This document shows positions 25,768-35,709 of a stretch of 64,000 nt of DNA, piece by piece; the first letter of the stretch is position 1, and each line of letters opens with the position of its first letter. Below the pieces are notes generated by a model, which was not told the DNA's origin, searched no databases, and saw only the letters and a list, made by a program, of their open reading frames with translations. The translations under genes and the position numbers were made by a program. This DNA is from Acidovorax delafieldii (GTDB lineage: Bacteria; Pseudomonadota; Gammaproteobacteria; Burkholderiales; Burkholderiaceae_C): positions 216,694-280,693 of the forward strand of contig NZ_VJWE01000017.1 of NCBI RefSeq assembly GCF_007993815.1. The letters run 5' to 3'.

Positions 25768-27256
25768 CGACCAGCCCCCCCTCCGTCACGGTGTCAGGAG
25801 AGTGCGAGAAGAAGAAGTTCAGGTCCGTGGCCTTGGGGTCGAAAGCCGACTTCGCCGGCGACCGCATGGAGGCGCTGATGAGCTGGTGGGCGTTGGCACG
25901 CTCCCAGTCCTCGGGCACGCGCTGGCCGTTGGTCACGCCGCGCAGCACCATCTGGTGGCGGATCAGTGCGTCGATGGCGGGCCCCAGCTTCACGGCCTCG
26001 TCCACCTTGGACAGGATGGCCTGTTGCGAGCCGTCGGTTTTGAAGGCGGTCAGCACGTCATCCAGCGTGTCGCCATGGCAGCCGGCGTTGAGCACGAGCA
26101 GGCGGTTCACATGGGGCAGGTCCAGCACATCCAGCATGTCGCGCTTGCGGGGGTCCCTGGGGGCCACGCCGGTGGTGTCGATCAACACCATTTTCTTGCC
26201 GCTGAGCAGGCCCAGCAGGTCTTGCAGCGCGGCACGGTCGTGCGCCAGGTGGGCCACGATGCCCAGCATGCGCCCGTAAGTGCGCAGTTGTTCGTGCGCG
26301 CCCACACGGTAGGTGTCCAGTGTGATCAGCCCCACACTGCCGGGGCCGTGGATGCGGGCGCACATGGCAGCCAGCTTGGCGGTGGTGGTGGTCTTGCCCA
26401 CACCCGTAGAGCCCACCATGGCGAAGATGCCGCCCTGTTCATAAAGGGGGGGATCGGTCTGGTCGGTCTTGAGGTTGCGTTCCAGCACCTCCATCAGCCA
26501 GCGCACCGATTCGCCCGCCGACAGGTCTTCGGGCATGCGTTCGAGCACGGCGCGGGCCAGCGATGGGGAGTATCCGGCACGGATCATCTTCAGCATCAGG
26601 TTGGACTGGATCGGGTTCTGGCGCGCCTGCCCCAGCCAGGCCAGCGTGTTGAAGCGGTCTTCGATCAGCTCTTTCATCGCGTGCAGCTCGTTCATCACGC
26701 TCTGCTGGTTGTTCGACTGGATCAGGTGGGCGCTGGGAGCTTCCTGTCGACGGCGCGGTGGCTCGGGCGGGATGTCCATCGGGATGGTGCGCAGCGGGTT
26801 GTGGCGCGCCACCGAGGGCGCGGGCATGCGTTCACGTTCTGGTTCCTGGTCGCGGCTGCGTTCAGACAGTGTCTGGGGTTCCGAGGGACCATTCAGTGCC
26901 TCGTGGCGGCGGCGCAGCATGCGTTCGCGCACATAGTCCTGGAACGACAGCGTGCTCATGGCCAGCTGTTCGGTGTCTTCCTCGACCGGGTTGCGTCCCA
27001 GGCCCGACGCTGCTGCCAATTGGCTGGCGCGCTGTGGGGTGCTGCGCGCAGTGCTGGGCGCCAGCAGGGGCGGATTGGACGAAGCGGTGGGCGCACCACC
27101 GTCCAGAGCCGACAGCGTGTCCTCGGCCGTGGCCACCACTTCCACGCCGTTGGCCGTGGGGCGGTTGGACAGAATCAGCGTGCCGTCGCCAAAGGCCATG
27201 CGCGCCTTGGCCAGAGCCTCCCGGGAGGTGGGGGCGGTAAAGCGTTTGATGTTCAT
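25760..27256 (-). CDS. flhF: SRP-type GTPase FlhF
   Basis: The 498-residue protein has an N-terminal MNIKRFTAPTSREALAKARMAFGDGTLILSNR-like B domain, a basic/proline-rich linker and a C-terminal NG GTPase domain. The GTPase domain shows the P-loop GSTGVGKTTTTAKLAA, DTYRVGAHEQLRTYGRMLG and DTTG. FlhF sets the site of flagellar assembly at the pole. Its start overlaps the flhA stop by four bases and its stop overlaps the FlhG-like gene, so all are coupled. Confidence 0.94.
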   Translation of the reverse strand: MNIKRFTAPTSREALAKARMAFGDGTLILSNRPTANGVEVVATAEDTLSALDGGAPTASSNPPLLAPSTARSTPQRASQLAAASGLGRNPVEEDTEQLAMSTLSFQDYVRERMLRRRHEALNGPSEPQTLSERSRDQEPERERMPAPSVARHNPLRTIPMDIPPEPPRRRQEAPSAHLIQSNNQQSVMNELHAMKELIEDRFNTLAWLGQARQNPIQSNLMLKMIRAGYSPSLARAVLERMPEDLSAGESVRWLMEVLERNLKTDQTDPPLYEQGGIFAMVGSTGVGKTTTTAKLAAMCARIHGPGSVGLITLDTYRVGAHEQLRTYGRMLGIVAHLAHDRAALQDLLGLLSGKKMVLIDTTGVAPRDPRKRDMLDVLDLPHVNRLLVLNAGCHGDTLDDVLTAFKTDGSQQAILSKVDEAVKLGPAIDALIRHQMVLRGVTNGQRVPEDWERANAHQLISASMRSPAKSAFDPKATDLNFFFSHSPDTVTEGGLVDA

Positions 27257-29334
27257 GCTGATGCACCTTTAAGGATCGGCCCAATACGGATGGTGTGGGT
27301 CTCTGGAATTTCACTGTGTGCCAGCACCTGCAGGCGGGGCGCTACGCGGCGCACCAGGCGGGAGATGGCATTGCGGATCTGGTCGGGAACCAGCAGGCAG
27401 GCGGGCAGGCCCATCTCTTCCTGCTTGAGGGCCACTTCGGCGGCCTTTTGTGTGAGGATGTCGGCCACGCCGGGGTCGAGCGCGGGGCCTGCCGTGTTGC
27501 CCAGGGCTTGCACCAGCAGGCGCTCCAGGCCGGGCTCGATGGCAATGACGTTGAGCTCGCGGGTGGGGCCGTAGATCTGCTGGACGATGGCGGGCGAGAG
27601 CGCAATGCGCACGCGGCGGGCCAGCTCGACGGGGTCCGAGACGCCACCAGCATGCTCGGCCAGCGTTTCGATGATGGTGCGGATATCGCGGATGTGCACA
27701 GACTCTTCCAGCAGCAGCTGGAGGACTTTCTGGAACGTTGCGATGGAGACCATTTTCGGGACCACTTCTTCGATGAGCTTGGGGGCCAGCTTGGCCACGT
27801 GTTCCACCAGTTGCTGCGTTTCCGTGCGACTGAGGAGCTTGGCGGCTTGCACTTGCATCAAGTGTGACAAATGGGTGGCCATCACGGTTTCGGAATCAAC
27901 GACGGTAAAACCGGCCATTTGTGCGGCTTCCTTTTGCCGATCGTCGATCCAGTGTGCTGGCAGGCCAAAGGCAGGGTCGGTGGTGGCCGTGCCGATCAGC
28001 GGCGTGGTGATGCCGCCGGGATTGATGGCCAGGAACATGCCAGGGAAGGCTTCGCCCTCGCCCACCACCACGCCGCGCAGCGTGATGCGGTAGCCGCTGG
28101 GCTTGAGTTCGAGGTTGTCACGTACGTGCACGGCAGGGGGCAGGAAGCCGACTTCCTGTGCAAACTTGCGGCGCACGCCCTTGATGCGGGTGAGCAGGTC
28201 GCCCTGGCGGCTCTTGTCCACCAGGCTGATGAGGCGATAGCCCAGTTCCAGGCCCAGCAGGTCCACGGGCTGCAAGTCGTCCCAGGTGGCTTCGCCATCG
28301 GTGGCGGGTGGCGGTGGGGCTTCGACCACCGGGGGAACCTTCTGGCGTTCGTACATCACCCAGGCGCCGTAACCCAGCAGGCTGCCCATGGTCAGGAACA
28401 CCACATGTGGCATGCCGGGGATCAAACCCAGCAGGATCAGGATGCCTGCCGTCACACCCAGCACGCGGGGCGACATGAACAGCTGCTGAACGATCTGGCG
28501 GCCCATGTCGTGGTCCTTGCCCACGCGCGAGATCACCATGGCGGCTGCCACCGAAATCAGCAGGCCGGGAATCTGTGCCACCAGCGCGTCGCCAATGGCC
28601 AGCAGGATGTAGCTGTCTGCGGCCTGCTTGGCCGACAGGTCGTGTTGCAACACACCAATGGCGAAGCCGCCAATGATGTTGATGAGCAGGATCAGGATGC
28701 CCGCCACGGCGTCTCCGCGAACGAACTTGGACGCCCCGTCCATGGAGCCGAAGAAGTTGGCTTCTTCCGCCACTTCGGCACGGCGACGCTTGGCTTCTTT
28801 TTCGTCGATCAGGCCGGCATTCAGGTCGGCATCCACCGCCATCTGCTTGCCGGGCATGGCGTCCAGGGTGAAGCGCGCCGACACTTCGGCAATGCGCTCG
28901 GCGCCCTTGGTGATCACCACGAAGTTGATCACTACGAGGATCGCAAAAACGATCAGGCCGACGGCGAAGTTGCCGCCGATCAGGAAGTGGCCGAAGGCCT
29001 CGATCACTGCACCGGCTGCGCCAGGGCCCTGGTGGCCTTCGAGCAGCACCACGCGCGTAGAGGCCACGTTCAGCGACAGGCGCATCAGTGTAGTCAGCAG
29101 CAGCACCGAGGGGAATGCCGCGAAGTCCAGCGGACGCAGCATGTACGCCGCCACCATCATCACCATCAGCGCGACGGCGATGTTGAGCGTGAAAAATGCA
29201 TCCAGCAGCCACGGGGGGATGGGCAGCACCATCAGCGCCAGAATCGCCACCACCAGCAGTGGTGCCGACAGGCCCTGCAGGGCGCTGGCATTGGTGCCCG
29301 CCCATTGCTGCAAAGACTTTACGGAGGTGTTCAT
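27253..29334 (-). CDS. flhA: flagellar type III export protein FlhA
   Basis: The 693-residue protein has about eight membrane segments in its first 320 residues, then the cytoplasmic domain. The FHIPEP-type loop SARFTLDAMPGKQMAVDADLNAGLID, with the conserved EAKRRRAEVAEEANFFGSMDGASKFV, lies between. It is the proton-coupled export-gate protein that receives substrates and chaperones. Length matches the family. It overlaps flhB and flhF at both ends by four bases. Confidence 0.96.
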   Translation of the reverse strand: MNTSVKSLQQWAGTNASALQGLSAPLLVVAILALMVLPIPPWLLDAFFTLNIAVALMVMMVAAYMLRPLDFAAFPSVLLLTTLMRLSLNVASTRVVLLEGHQGPGAAGAVIEAFGHFLIGGNFAVGLIVFAILVVINFVVITKGAERIAEVSARFTLDAMPGKQMAVDADLNAGLIDEKEAKRRRAEVAEEANFFGSMDGASKFVRGDAVAGILILLINIIGGFAIGVLQHDLSAKQAADSYILLAIGDALVAQIPGLLISVAAAMVISRVGKDHDMGRQIVQQLFMSPRVLGVTAGILILLGLIPGMPHVVFLTMGSLLGYGAWVMYERQKVPPVVEAPPPPATDGEATWDDLQPVDLLGLELGYRLISLVDKSRQGDLLTRIKGVRRKFAQEVGFLPPAVHVRDNLELKPSGYRITLRGVVVGEGEAFPGMFLAINPGGITTPLIGTATTDPAFGLPAHWIDDRQKEAAQMAGFTVVDSETVMATHLSHLMQVQAAKLLSRTETQQLVEHVAKLAPKLIEEVVPKMVSIATFQKVLQLLLEESVHIRDIRTIIETLAEHAGGVSDPVELARRVRIALSPAIVQQIYGPTRELNVIAIEPGLERLLVQALGNTAGPALDPGVADILTQKAAEVALKQEEMGLPACLLVPDQIRNAISRLVRRVAPRLQVLAHSEIPETHTIRIGPILKGASA

Positions 29335-30485
29335 ACGGCAGCACCTTGCACCGTGGTGCGGTTCAGCGGATCGAGTTCAGGCGGCACGAAAGGCTCCACC
29401 AGGCTGTCGGGCATGCGGCCTTCGCCACGCAGGGCCGCCTTGAGGCGGTACACATAGGCCAGCACCTGGGCAACGGCGGTGTAGAGCGTCGCGGGGATGG
29501 CCTGGTCCAGCTCGGCATGGGCATACAGCGCACGGGCCAGCATCGGCGACTGCAGCACGGGCACGTTGTGCTCCTTGGCCACGTCGCGGATCTTCATGGC
29601 GATGAGGTCGGTGCCGCGCGAGATGACCTGGGGCGCACTCATGGTCTTCTCGTCGTATTTGAGGGCCACGGCGTAGTGGGTGGGGTTCATCACCACAAAG
29701 TCGGCCTTGGGGACGGCACCTACGCTGGCCCGGTCGGCGATCTCGCGCTGCTTCTGGCGGATGCGGCCCTTGGTGTGGGGGTTGCCGTCAGACTCCTTGT
29801 GCTCCTGCTTGACTTCCTCGTGCGACATCTTCAGTCGTTCCTTGAAGAAGAACGCCTGCAAAGGCACATCCACCAAGGCAGCCAGAAACACGACCAGCAG
29901 CAACAGGCTCATGCCCGAGGTCAGCCAGTCTGCAATCTGGCGAATGGCCAGCGGCGAGGGTTGCAGCACCAGCATGGCGACCGTTTCGAGGCTGTTGCCC
30001 AGGAACTTCCAGGCCACGTAGGTCAGGATGGCGGTCATCAGCACCATCTTGGCCACGTTGGCCATCTGCTGCTTGGAAAACAGGTTGGCCAGTCCGGAGA
30101 TCGGGTTGAGTCGGTTGAACTGCGGTGTGATGGGCTTGGCACTGAGAATCCAGCCGCCCGCCCCGATGGCGCTGATCAGCCCCGCAGCGCTGGTGAGGGT
30201 GGCAAACACCGTGCTGGCCACCAAGCCCACGATGACCATGTCCTGCAGCCGCGAGAGCATGGTGCCTGGCGCCATCACCGTGGCCGCATTGAACGCCAGC
30301 TGCTGGCTCATGGCCCACTGCATGCGGTCCATCAGCTGTGGGGCCAGCAGCAGCATGCATGCGGCGCCCGCGCCCAGGATGGCCAGGTGCGACAAGTCGC
30401 GCGAGCGTGCCCCTTGGCCATCTTCGCGCGCTTTTTGCAGCTTGCGTTCTGACGCGGGGAGGCTTTTTTCTTGGCTGGATTCCAT
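29331..30485 (-). CDS. flhB: flagellar type III export switch protein FlhB
   Basis: The 384-residue protein has four membrane segments in the first 210 residues and a cytoplasmic domain with the self-cleavage site NPTHYAVALKY near residue 270. Cleavage there switches export from hook to filament substrates. The C-terminal tail is longer than the minimum (ends PELDPLNRTTVQGAAV). It heads the coupled flhB-flhA-flhF set. Confidence 0.95.
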   Translation of the reverse strand: MESSQEKSLPASERKLQKAREDGQGARSRDLSHLAILGAGAACMLLLAPQLMDRMQWAMSQQLAFNAATVMAPGTMLSRLQDMVIVGLVASTVFATLTSAAGLISAIGAGGWILSAKPITPQFNRLNPISGLANLFSKQQMANVAKMVLMTAILTYVAWKFLGNSLETVAMLVLQPSPLAIRQIADWLTSGMSLLLLVVFLAALVDVPLQAFFFKERLKMSHEEVKQEHKESDGNPHTKGRIRQKQREIADRASVGAVPKADFVVMNPTHYAVALKYDEKTMSAPQVISRGTDLIAMKIRDVAKEHNVPVLQSPMLARALYAHAELDQAIPATLYTAVAQVLAYVYRLKAALRGEGRMPDSLVEPFVPPELDPLNRTTVQGAAV

Positions 30486-30548
30486 GGTGGCATGACGGCT
30501 GGTGTCATGCCATTGTCGTGAGCGACCTGGAAATCTAAAGGCTGATAA

Positions 30549-30564
30549 GGGGGCTGCAGCCCCC
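30549..30564. terminator. perfect GC palindrome between flhB and cheZ
   Basis: GGGGGCTGCAGCCCCC is a perfect 16-base inverted repeat, followed on the plus strand by TCTTTT and on the minus strand by TTATCAG. It could form a hairpin in the 223-base cheZ-flhB interval and partly end the cheZ transcript or protect its 3' end. On the minus strand, the direction that matters, the T run is weak. Intrinsic termination is therefore uncertain. Confidence 0.4.
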
Positions 30565-30639
30565 TCTTTTCGGTGGTGCCTGGGGTGTGTCTAGTGGCGG
30601 TTCTGTGTCTGACCCGCACCGTGGATTGCTGCCATTATT

Positions 30640-30680
30640 CTCAAAAAATGATAGCAATCAAGGCATATTGCACTAGCGCC
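30640..30680 (-). repeat. short interspersed repeat between flhB and cheZ
   Basis: Read on the minus strand it starts GGCGCTAGTGC, has an inner TGCCTTG, and ends TTGCTATCATTTTTTGAG. It is a member of the family at 16692-16732 and 39855-39900, placed in reverse. Confidence 0.65.
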
Positions 30681-30708
30681 CCAGGGCTGCCGGACTGAAA
30701 ACGGAGCG

Positions 30709-31326
30709 TCAGAAGCCCAGACTGGCCAGCAGGTCGTCCACCTGGGACTGGTCGGTGACCACGTCGGGGGTGTTCTCCGGGTCCACCACCGGGCCCTGAA
30801 GATGCGCTGCGCGGGCGGGCTCGGCAGGCACCTGGGCGCTGGGCGGAGCCGTCTGGATGAGCAGTTGCACCAGCTGCTCTTCAATGGTGGCTGCCAGGTT
30901 CACCACGCGCGCAATCACCTGGCCGGTGAGGTCGTGAAAATCCTGCGCCATCATGATTTCGGTGAGGTGCGTGTCGGCTTCCTTGGTCACGCGCTCCACG
31001 TCGGTCAGAAAGTTGAAGATCTCGCCTTTGGCCACGGCCGCCACCGGGTCCGCCACCAGCGAGTTGACGACCCGGCGCGTTTCCGCCGCAATGTAGTCGT
31101 GCTGGGCCTTGGCCTGTTCGACGCGGTTGAGCACCTTCTCGGCCGCTTCCCCCGTCAGGCGGGCGATATAGGAAAGTCGGCTCTGTGCGTCGGGCAGCTC
31201 GCCCATGGAGCCGCGCAGCTTGTCGGCATAACCCAGCTCGTTGAGCGAATCGTGAAGCTGACGTGTCAGCAGGCCAATCTTGTGATGAACATCGGCAGGC
31301 TGGCTGTTGTCCGGTGTGTCGTCCAT
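30709..31326 (-). CDS. cheZ: CheY-P phosphatase CheZ
   Basis: The 205-residue helical protein has the CheZ active-site helix IMMAQDFHDLTGQVIARVV, with the catalytic Asp 132 and Gln 136 of the DxxxQ pair. The C-terminal CheY-binding peptide is QVDDLLASLGF. It speeds dephosphorylation of CheY to end tumbling signals. It lies four bases after cheY1, with which it is surely paired. Confidence 0.96.
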   Translation of the reverse strand: MDDTPDNSQPADVHHKIGLLTRQLHDSLNELGYADKLRGSMGELPDAQSRLSYIARLTGEAAEKVLNRVEQAKAQHDYIAAETRRVVNSLVADPVAAVAKGEIFNFLTDVERVTKEADTHLTEIMMAQDFHDLTGQVIARVVNLAATIEEQLVQLLIQTAPPSAQVPAEPARAAHLQGPVVDPENTPDVVTDQSQVDDLLASLGF

Positions 31327-31330
31327 GGTG

Positions 31331-31717
31331 TCATAACCCCATCTTCTTCAGAATCAAGGTCACTTTCTCTTCCAGAGTTGCCTTGGTGAAGGGTTTGACG
31401 ATGTAACCCGCAGCGCCCCCCTGGGCGGCGGCAACGATGTCTTCCTTGCGGGCTTCGGCGGTCACCATCAGGACGGGCAGGTGTTTGAGCTTGTCGTCCT
31501 TCTTGATCTCGGCCAGCAGCTGGAAGCCGTTCATGTTGGGCATGTTGATGTCGGTCACCACAAAGTCAAACTTGCTGTTGCGCAGCTTGTTGAGTGCGGC
31601 GACACCATCCTCGGCCTCGTCGGCGTCTGCAAACCCGCTCTCCTTGAGCAGGTTGCGAACGATGCGTCGCATGGTGGAGAAGTCGTCAACGATCAAAAAA
31701 CGAAGGGCTGTGGTCAC
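31331..31717 (-). CDS. cheY: chemotaxis response regulator CheY (copy 1)
   Basis: The 128-residue single receiver domain closely resembles enterobacterial Che[20 protein letters not shown], phospho-Asp in [24 protein letters not shown], and GYIVKPFT with the Tyr and Lys equivalents of Tyr106 and Lys109. It is the likely motor-binding CheY, adjacent to cheZ and downstream of motAB. Confidence 0.95.
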   Translation of the reverse strand: MTTALRFLIVDDFSTMRRIVRNLLKESGFADADEAEDGVAALNKLRNSKFDFVVTDINMPNMNGFQLLAEIKKDDKLKHLPVLMVTAEARKEDIVAAAQGGAAGYIVKPFTKATLEEKVTLILKKMGL

Positions 31718-31789
31718 TTGGGACCCTTTCAGTCGAGATTTACTGTAAGCATTGTCATGGGTGGCAGGTTTGGTGACAAGTCGTAACTG

Positions 31790-32722
31790 TTACCTGCTTG
31801 GGGGGGGATTTTCCCGCTTTTCCGTCAACAGTTCTGTGGACGTGATTTCAGGAATCCCTTTGCCCATGAGCCGTTCTTCGGCCTCCCGGGTCAACACCGT
31901 GATGGTGATGCGCCGGTTGGAGGGGGAGCGTGGGTTCTTGGGGTCCAGCAGATCACTGGCGGCCAAGCCCACCACGCGGCCCAGTTTAGCGTCTGGCATG
32001 CCAGCAGAGACCAGTTCCCGCCGCGATGCGTTGGCGCGATCTGCCGATAGCTCCCAGTTGCTGTAACCCTTTTCGCTGTTGCCATAAGGTACGGCGTCGG
32101 TGTGGCCTGCAAGGCTGATGCGGTTTTCGACGCCACCGAGGGCTGCGCCAATTTCGCGCAGGATGTCGCGCATGTAGGGTTTTACCAACGCGCTACCGCT
32201 GTCGAACATGGGGCGGTTCTGGTCGTCGATGATCTGGATCTGCAACCCGTCGGGCGTGATGTCGATGCGGATCTGCGACTTGTACTCATTCAGGCGCGGG
32301 TTCTCGGTGATCAGCGCATCGATCTTGGCCTCCAGGGCCTTGATGCGTTCCTGGTCCTGCTTGGCGCGTTCTGCCCGTGCGGCATCGATGCTCATGCGGC
32401 GCTGCTTAGCTTCTTCCACATCGGAGCGGCGCACTTGGCCATGCACCTTGGCCAGATCGTTGCCGCCACCGGGGATGACGCTGGAGCTGTTGCCTGCACC
32501 GTCGCCTCCGGTCATCGCCACTTTGAGCGGCGAAGCGAAATATGCCGCAATGCCCTGCAGCTCACCTTTGGCCGTGGAGCCCAAAAGCCACATCAGCAAG
32601 AAGAACGCCATCATCGCCGTCACGAAGTCGGCATAAGCGATCTTCCAGGCGCCGCCATGCACCGCGTGGCCGCCTTTCTTAACGCGCTTGATGATGATGG
32701 GCTGGAGCTTCTTTTCTGCCAT
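31790..32722 (-). CDS. motB: flagellar stator protein MotB
   Basis: The 310-residue protein has a basic N-terminus, one membrane segment AYADFVTAMMAFFLLMWLLG with the proton-carrying aspartate, and a periplasmic OmpA-like peptidoglycan-binding domain (about residues 150-275). That domain shows SLAGHTDAVPYG, NWELSADRANASRREL and NRRITITVL. It anchors the MotAB ion channel to the wall. It lies 47 bases after motA. Confidence 0.95.
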   Translation of the reverse strand: MAEKKLQPIIIKRVKKGGHAVHGGAWKIAYADFVTAMMAFFLLMWLLGSTAKGELQGIAAYFASPLKVAMTGGDGAGNSSSVIPGGGNDLAKVHGQVRRSDVEEAKQRRMSIDAARAERAKQDQERIKALEAKIDALITENPRLNEYKSQIRIDITPDGLQIQIIDDQNRPMFDSGSALVKPYMRDILREIGAALGGVENRISLAGHTDAVPYGNSEKGYSNWELSADRANASRRELVSAGMPDAKLGRVVGLAASDLLDPKNPRSPSNRRITITVLTREAEERLMGKGIPEITSTELLTEKRENPPPSR

Positions 32723-32769
32723 GGTGGTGGTGGGGCGTTACGGCGCGGCTACTGCATTCGCGGCAGCTG

Positions 32770-33630
32770 CTACTTCTTGCCCTTCACGTGTCCTTCCAGC
32801 TCCGAGAAGCTGGGGCGTACATTGGAGAACAGCACCTTGCGGCCAAACTCAATGGCGGTGGCCGGGTTGTAGCCCTGCATGCTGGCGAGCAGGGTGGACT
32901 TGATGCACTGCAGTTCCTTGGCGGCGTCCTCGGTCTTTTGCTCGACGAGTCCACCCAGGGGCTCGACCACGCCGTAGGCCAGCAAAATGCCCAGGAACGT
33001 CCCCACCAGCGCCGAGCCGATCATCCCACCCAGTACAGAGGGCGGCTGCCCCACCGAGCCCATGGTGTTCACCACGCCCAGCACGGCGGCCACGATCCCG
33101 AAGGCGGGCAGGGCGCCTGCCAACCGGGCCAGCGCAGCCACGGGAGCATGGGCCTCCTGGTGGTGGGTATCGATTTCGCTGTCCATCAGCGCCTCGATCT
33201 CGTGGGAATTGAGGTTGCCCGACACCATCATCCGCAGGTAATCGGTGGTGAATTCGATCACATGGTGGTCGCTGCCCACCGTGGGGTATTTCTTGAAGAT
33301 CTCGGATTCGTGGGGCGCTTCCACATCCTTCTCAATGGCCATCAGCCCCTCTTTGCGGGCCTTCTGCAGGATGTCATAGAGCATCGCCATCAGCTCCATG
33401 TAGCGCTCTTTCGTGTATTTGGAACCCTTGAGCGCCATCGGCAGTGCGGCCAAGGTGGCCTTGATCACCTTGGGCTGGTTGTTCACCACAAACGCGCCCA
33501 GTGCGCCGCCCAAAATGGTGATGATCTCAAACGGCAGTGCCTTGAGAATCACGCTGATATTGCCTCCGTGCATGATGTACACACCGAAGATGCAGCCGAG
33601 GCAGACGACGTAACCGATGATGACAAACAT
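32770..33630 (-). CDS. motA: flagellar stator protein MotA
   Basis: The 286-residue protein has four membrane segments (about residues 2-22, 32-50, 170-190, 202-220) and a cytoplasmic loop. The channel motif is LPAFGIVAAVLGVVNTMGSVGQPPSVLGGMIGSALVGTF-like. It is the proton-channel stator partner of MotB. It is the first gene of the motA-to-fliA run. The 275-base upstream interval (33631-33905) has no sigma-28 site that I could defend; it holds the flagellin-1 terminator. Confidence 0.95.
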   Translation of the reverse strand: MFVIIGYVVCLGCIFGVYIMHGGNISVILKALPFEIITILGGALGAFVVNNQPKVIKATLAALPMALKGSKYTKERYMELMAMLYDILQKARKEGLMAIEKDVEAPHESEIFKKYPTVGSDHHVIEFTTDYLRMMVSGNLNSHEIEALMDSEIDTHHQEAHAPVAALARLAGALPAFGIVAAVLGVVNTMGSVGQPPSVLGGMIGSALVGTFLGILLAYGVVEPLGGLVEQKTEDAAKELQCIKSTLLASMQGYNPATAIEFGRKVLFSNVRPSFSELEGHVKGKK

Positions 33631-33763
33631 GCTTTGTGCGGTATGAGGTACGGCTAATGGAGAAGCGCTGCCGACAATGCGCTCATTGAAGGAGCACCAG
33701 GACGCAAGCGCATTGTTCTTAAATGTATCGGATTGCAGGAGCCAGGGCCAATGACCGAATGGC

Positions 33764-33796
33764 TGTCAAAGCTATACACCTCACTCATGCTAGCGC
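33764..33796 (-). repeat. possible degenerate interspersed repeat upstream of motA
   Basis: Read on the minus strand the segment starts GCGCTAGC and ends ATAGCTTTGAC, like a worn copy of the family at 16692-16732. Only the ends match. Confidence 0.25.
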
Positions 33797-33816
33797 ACGG
33801 CGCGGGCAGGTGTTTC

Positions 33817-33843
33817 AAAAAAAAGAGGCCAAATTGGCCTCTT
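33817..33843 (-). terminator. intrinsic terminator of flagellin 1
   Basis: On the minus strand AAGAGGCC-AATTT-GGCCTCTT forms a perfect 8-base stem directly followed by a T run (33817-33824 are all A on the plus strand). It lies 63 bases after the flagellin-1 stop codon and separates that gene from motA. Confidence 0.88.
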
Positions 33844-33905
33844 ATGCTCTGTGGGTAGTCCGTAGCTGCGCACTTTTTTGAGACCCCGGCTTGTCCATCA
33901 GGTGC

Positions 33906-35384
33906 TCAACCCTTCAAAAGTGCCAGCACGCCCTGGGGAATCTGATTGGCCTGGGCCACCATCGCAGTGCCGGCCTGTTGCAGGATCTGAGCACGTGACA
34001 GGTTGGCAGTTTCAGCCGCAAAGTCGGCGTCTTGAATGCGACTGCGCGAGGCAGACATGTTTTCGGACGAAAGCTGCAAGTTCGAGATGGTGGTCTCGAA
34101 TCTGGCTTGCAGGGCGCCAAAACTTGCTCGTTGACCGTTTACTGCCGCCAGTGCCGAATCGATGATCTTCAGCGCCTTGGTCGAACCATCGACAGTTGAA
34201 ACGTCTATGACGTTCACTGCATTTAGCGTGGATGCGGTTGCCGTCACCGGAGGGGTACCAGTCAGGTTGGTGATGGCAAACCCTTTGTCGGAACTCATTT
34301 CCAGATAACCTGTGGCTGTTGCAAATCCGCCTGCGGGCGTGGCAGCAACACCCGCAACAAACGTTGGGGTGCCTGTGGATGCCGAGGTTGCTGCGTCATA
34401 GGCTCCCACTGCGATAGTGTTGCCCGCCAATGAGTTGTTTTGAATCTGGATATTTGCACCCGACTCATTGATGAGCACAACACCATCGCCTGCGTCGTTG
34501 AGTTTCGCCGTGATGCCGGTTTGTGACGATACGTCGTTGAATCCCTTGATGGCCTCTGCAAGCCCGCCGGCGGTGGCTCCGGCAGCTGAGACGCTAAATG
34601 TCACGTTGGCGGCTGTCGTGTTATCTCCCTTGACTGCCAGCGAGTAAGAGCCACCTGCCACGAAGGTTGTCAGGTTGACCTGGTTGCGTGCCGATGCGGA
34701 GACACCGGTGGATTCAGACAATGCATTGATCTTGGCCGCAGCAGTCGCCATCGTGTCAGTCGGCGTGAGGGTCACTGTTTTCGTTTGCAGCCCGGCGACG
34801 TCAAAGGTGCCTGTCAGTGCGGTTGGTGCCGCTGCCGCCGTGACGACGACGGGTGCCGATTGCTTGAGCTGTGCGCCATACGTCGTGGTGCGGAAATTGC
34901 CCGTGGTGGCTGTGATGGTCTGGTTGGCATTGGCGCCCACCTGGAACGTAGCGGAGCCGAACGAGCCGTCCAGCAGCTTCTGGCCATTGAACTCCGTAGT
35001 CACCGAAATGCGATCCAGCTCCGACAGCAGCTGGCCCACTTCGGCCTGAATCGCCTTGCGGTCGCCTGCGGAATTGGATGCATTGGCGGATTGGACGGAC
35101 AATTCGCGCACGCGCTGCAAAATGTTGCTGGCCCCCGCCAGCGCACCTTCTGCGACCTGGGCCAGGGAAATGCCGTCGTTGGCATTACGCACCGCCTGGT
35201 TGAGGCCGCGAATCTGGGTGGTAAAGCGCTCCGAAATGGCCAAGCCGGCAGCGTCATCTTTGGCGCTGTTGATGCGCAGACCCGACGACAGGCGCTGGAT
35301 GGACGTGCTGAGCGATGCCTGGCTCATGCCCAGATTGCGCTGGGCGGTCAGGGAGCTGACGTTGGTATTGATAGTGGCTGCCAT
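33906..35384 (-). CDS. fliC: flagellin (copy 1)
   Basis: The 492-residue protein begins [19 protein letters not shown] and has the usual conserved flagellin ends. The D0/D1 N-terminal part runs to about residue 170 and the C-terminal part, ending [12 protein letters not shown], from about 400. An Ala/Thr-rich variable middle lies between. It is head to head with flagellin 2 (35710-37161), almost identical in both ends and divergent in the middle. GGAG lies before the ATG at 35384. No sigma-28 site was seen on its strand in the 325-base intergenic region. It is either weakly expressed or uses another sigma factor. Confidence 0.93.
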   Translation of the reverse strand: MAATINTNVSSLTAQRNLGMSQASLSTSIQRLSSGLRINSAKDDAAGLAISERFTTQIRGLNQAVRNANDGISLAQVAEGALAGASNILQRVRELSVQSANASNSAGDRKAIQAEVGQLLSELDRISVTTEFNGQKLLDGSFGSATFQVGANANQTITATTGNFRTTTYGAQLKQSAPVVVTAAAAPTALTGTFDVAGLQTKTVTLTPTDTMATAAAKINALSESTGVSASARNQVNLTTFVAGGSYSLAVKGDNTTAANVTFSVSAAGATAGGLAEAIKGFNDVSSQTGITAKLNDAGDGVVLINESGANIQIQNNSLAGNTIAVGAYDAATSASTGTPTFVAGVAATPAGGFATATGYLEMSSDKGFAITNLTGTPPVTATASTLNAVNVIDVSTVDGSTKALKIIDSALAAVNGQRASFGALQARFETTISNLQLSSENMSASRSRIQDADFAAETANLSRAQILQQAGTAMVAQANQIPQGVLALLKG

Positions 35385-35544
35385 GGATATGCTCCTTAAA
35401 GGCTTGAAAAACCAAATCTGCGCCGGTAGAAGCCCCACCGTCCGGCAGACAAGACGGGAACGATGGGTGAATTGTGAAAGTCAGGCGTTGTGAGCAGTGG
35501 CGGGATAAAGCGCACAAAAACCCTGCAACTTGTGCGTTTCGCCC

Positions 35545-35571
35545 TAAAGTTTTCGCCGCAGCGTCCGAAAA
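35545..35571 (+). promoter_or_regulatory. sigma-28 (FliA) promoter of flagellin 2
   Basis: TAAAGTTT (35545-35552, perfect -35), an 11-base spacer and TCCGAAAA (35564-35571, 6 of 8 of GCCGATAA) give a strong sigma-28 promoter. It points toward flagellin 2 and leaves a leader of about 130 bases. The rest of the 325-base intergenic region (35385-35709) shows no gene and no matching site pointing to flagellin 1. Confidence 0.82.
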
Positions 35572-35709
35572 CATTTGCAACGGGACGTAAATGCCCGCCG
35601 TTCATCAGAAGGCCATGTCGGCGCTGTGAACCGTATGGCCGGGTGCCTTGCCTGGCATCAGGTTGGCGGCAACGCCATGTTCAGTCAGTTCTTTTCAGGA
35701 GATTTGCAA

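Noticed and set aside
27871..29457. Long plus-strand open frame opposite flhA
   Set aside because: Its His/Gln-rich translation is an antisense shadow of flhA, whose conserved protein is on the other strand.
35385..35543. Sigma-28 or sigma-54 promoter for flagellin 1
   Set aside because: No TAAA-N15-GCCGATAA-like pair and no correctly spaced GG/GC pair on the minus strand.
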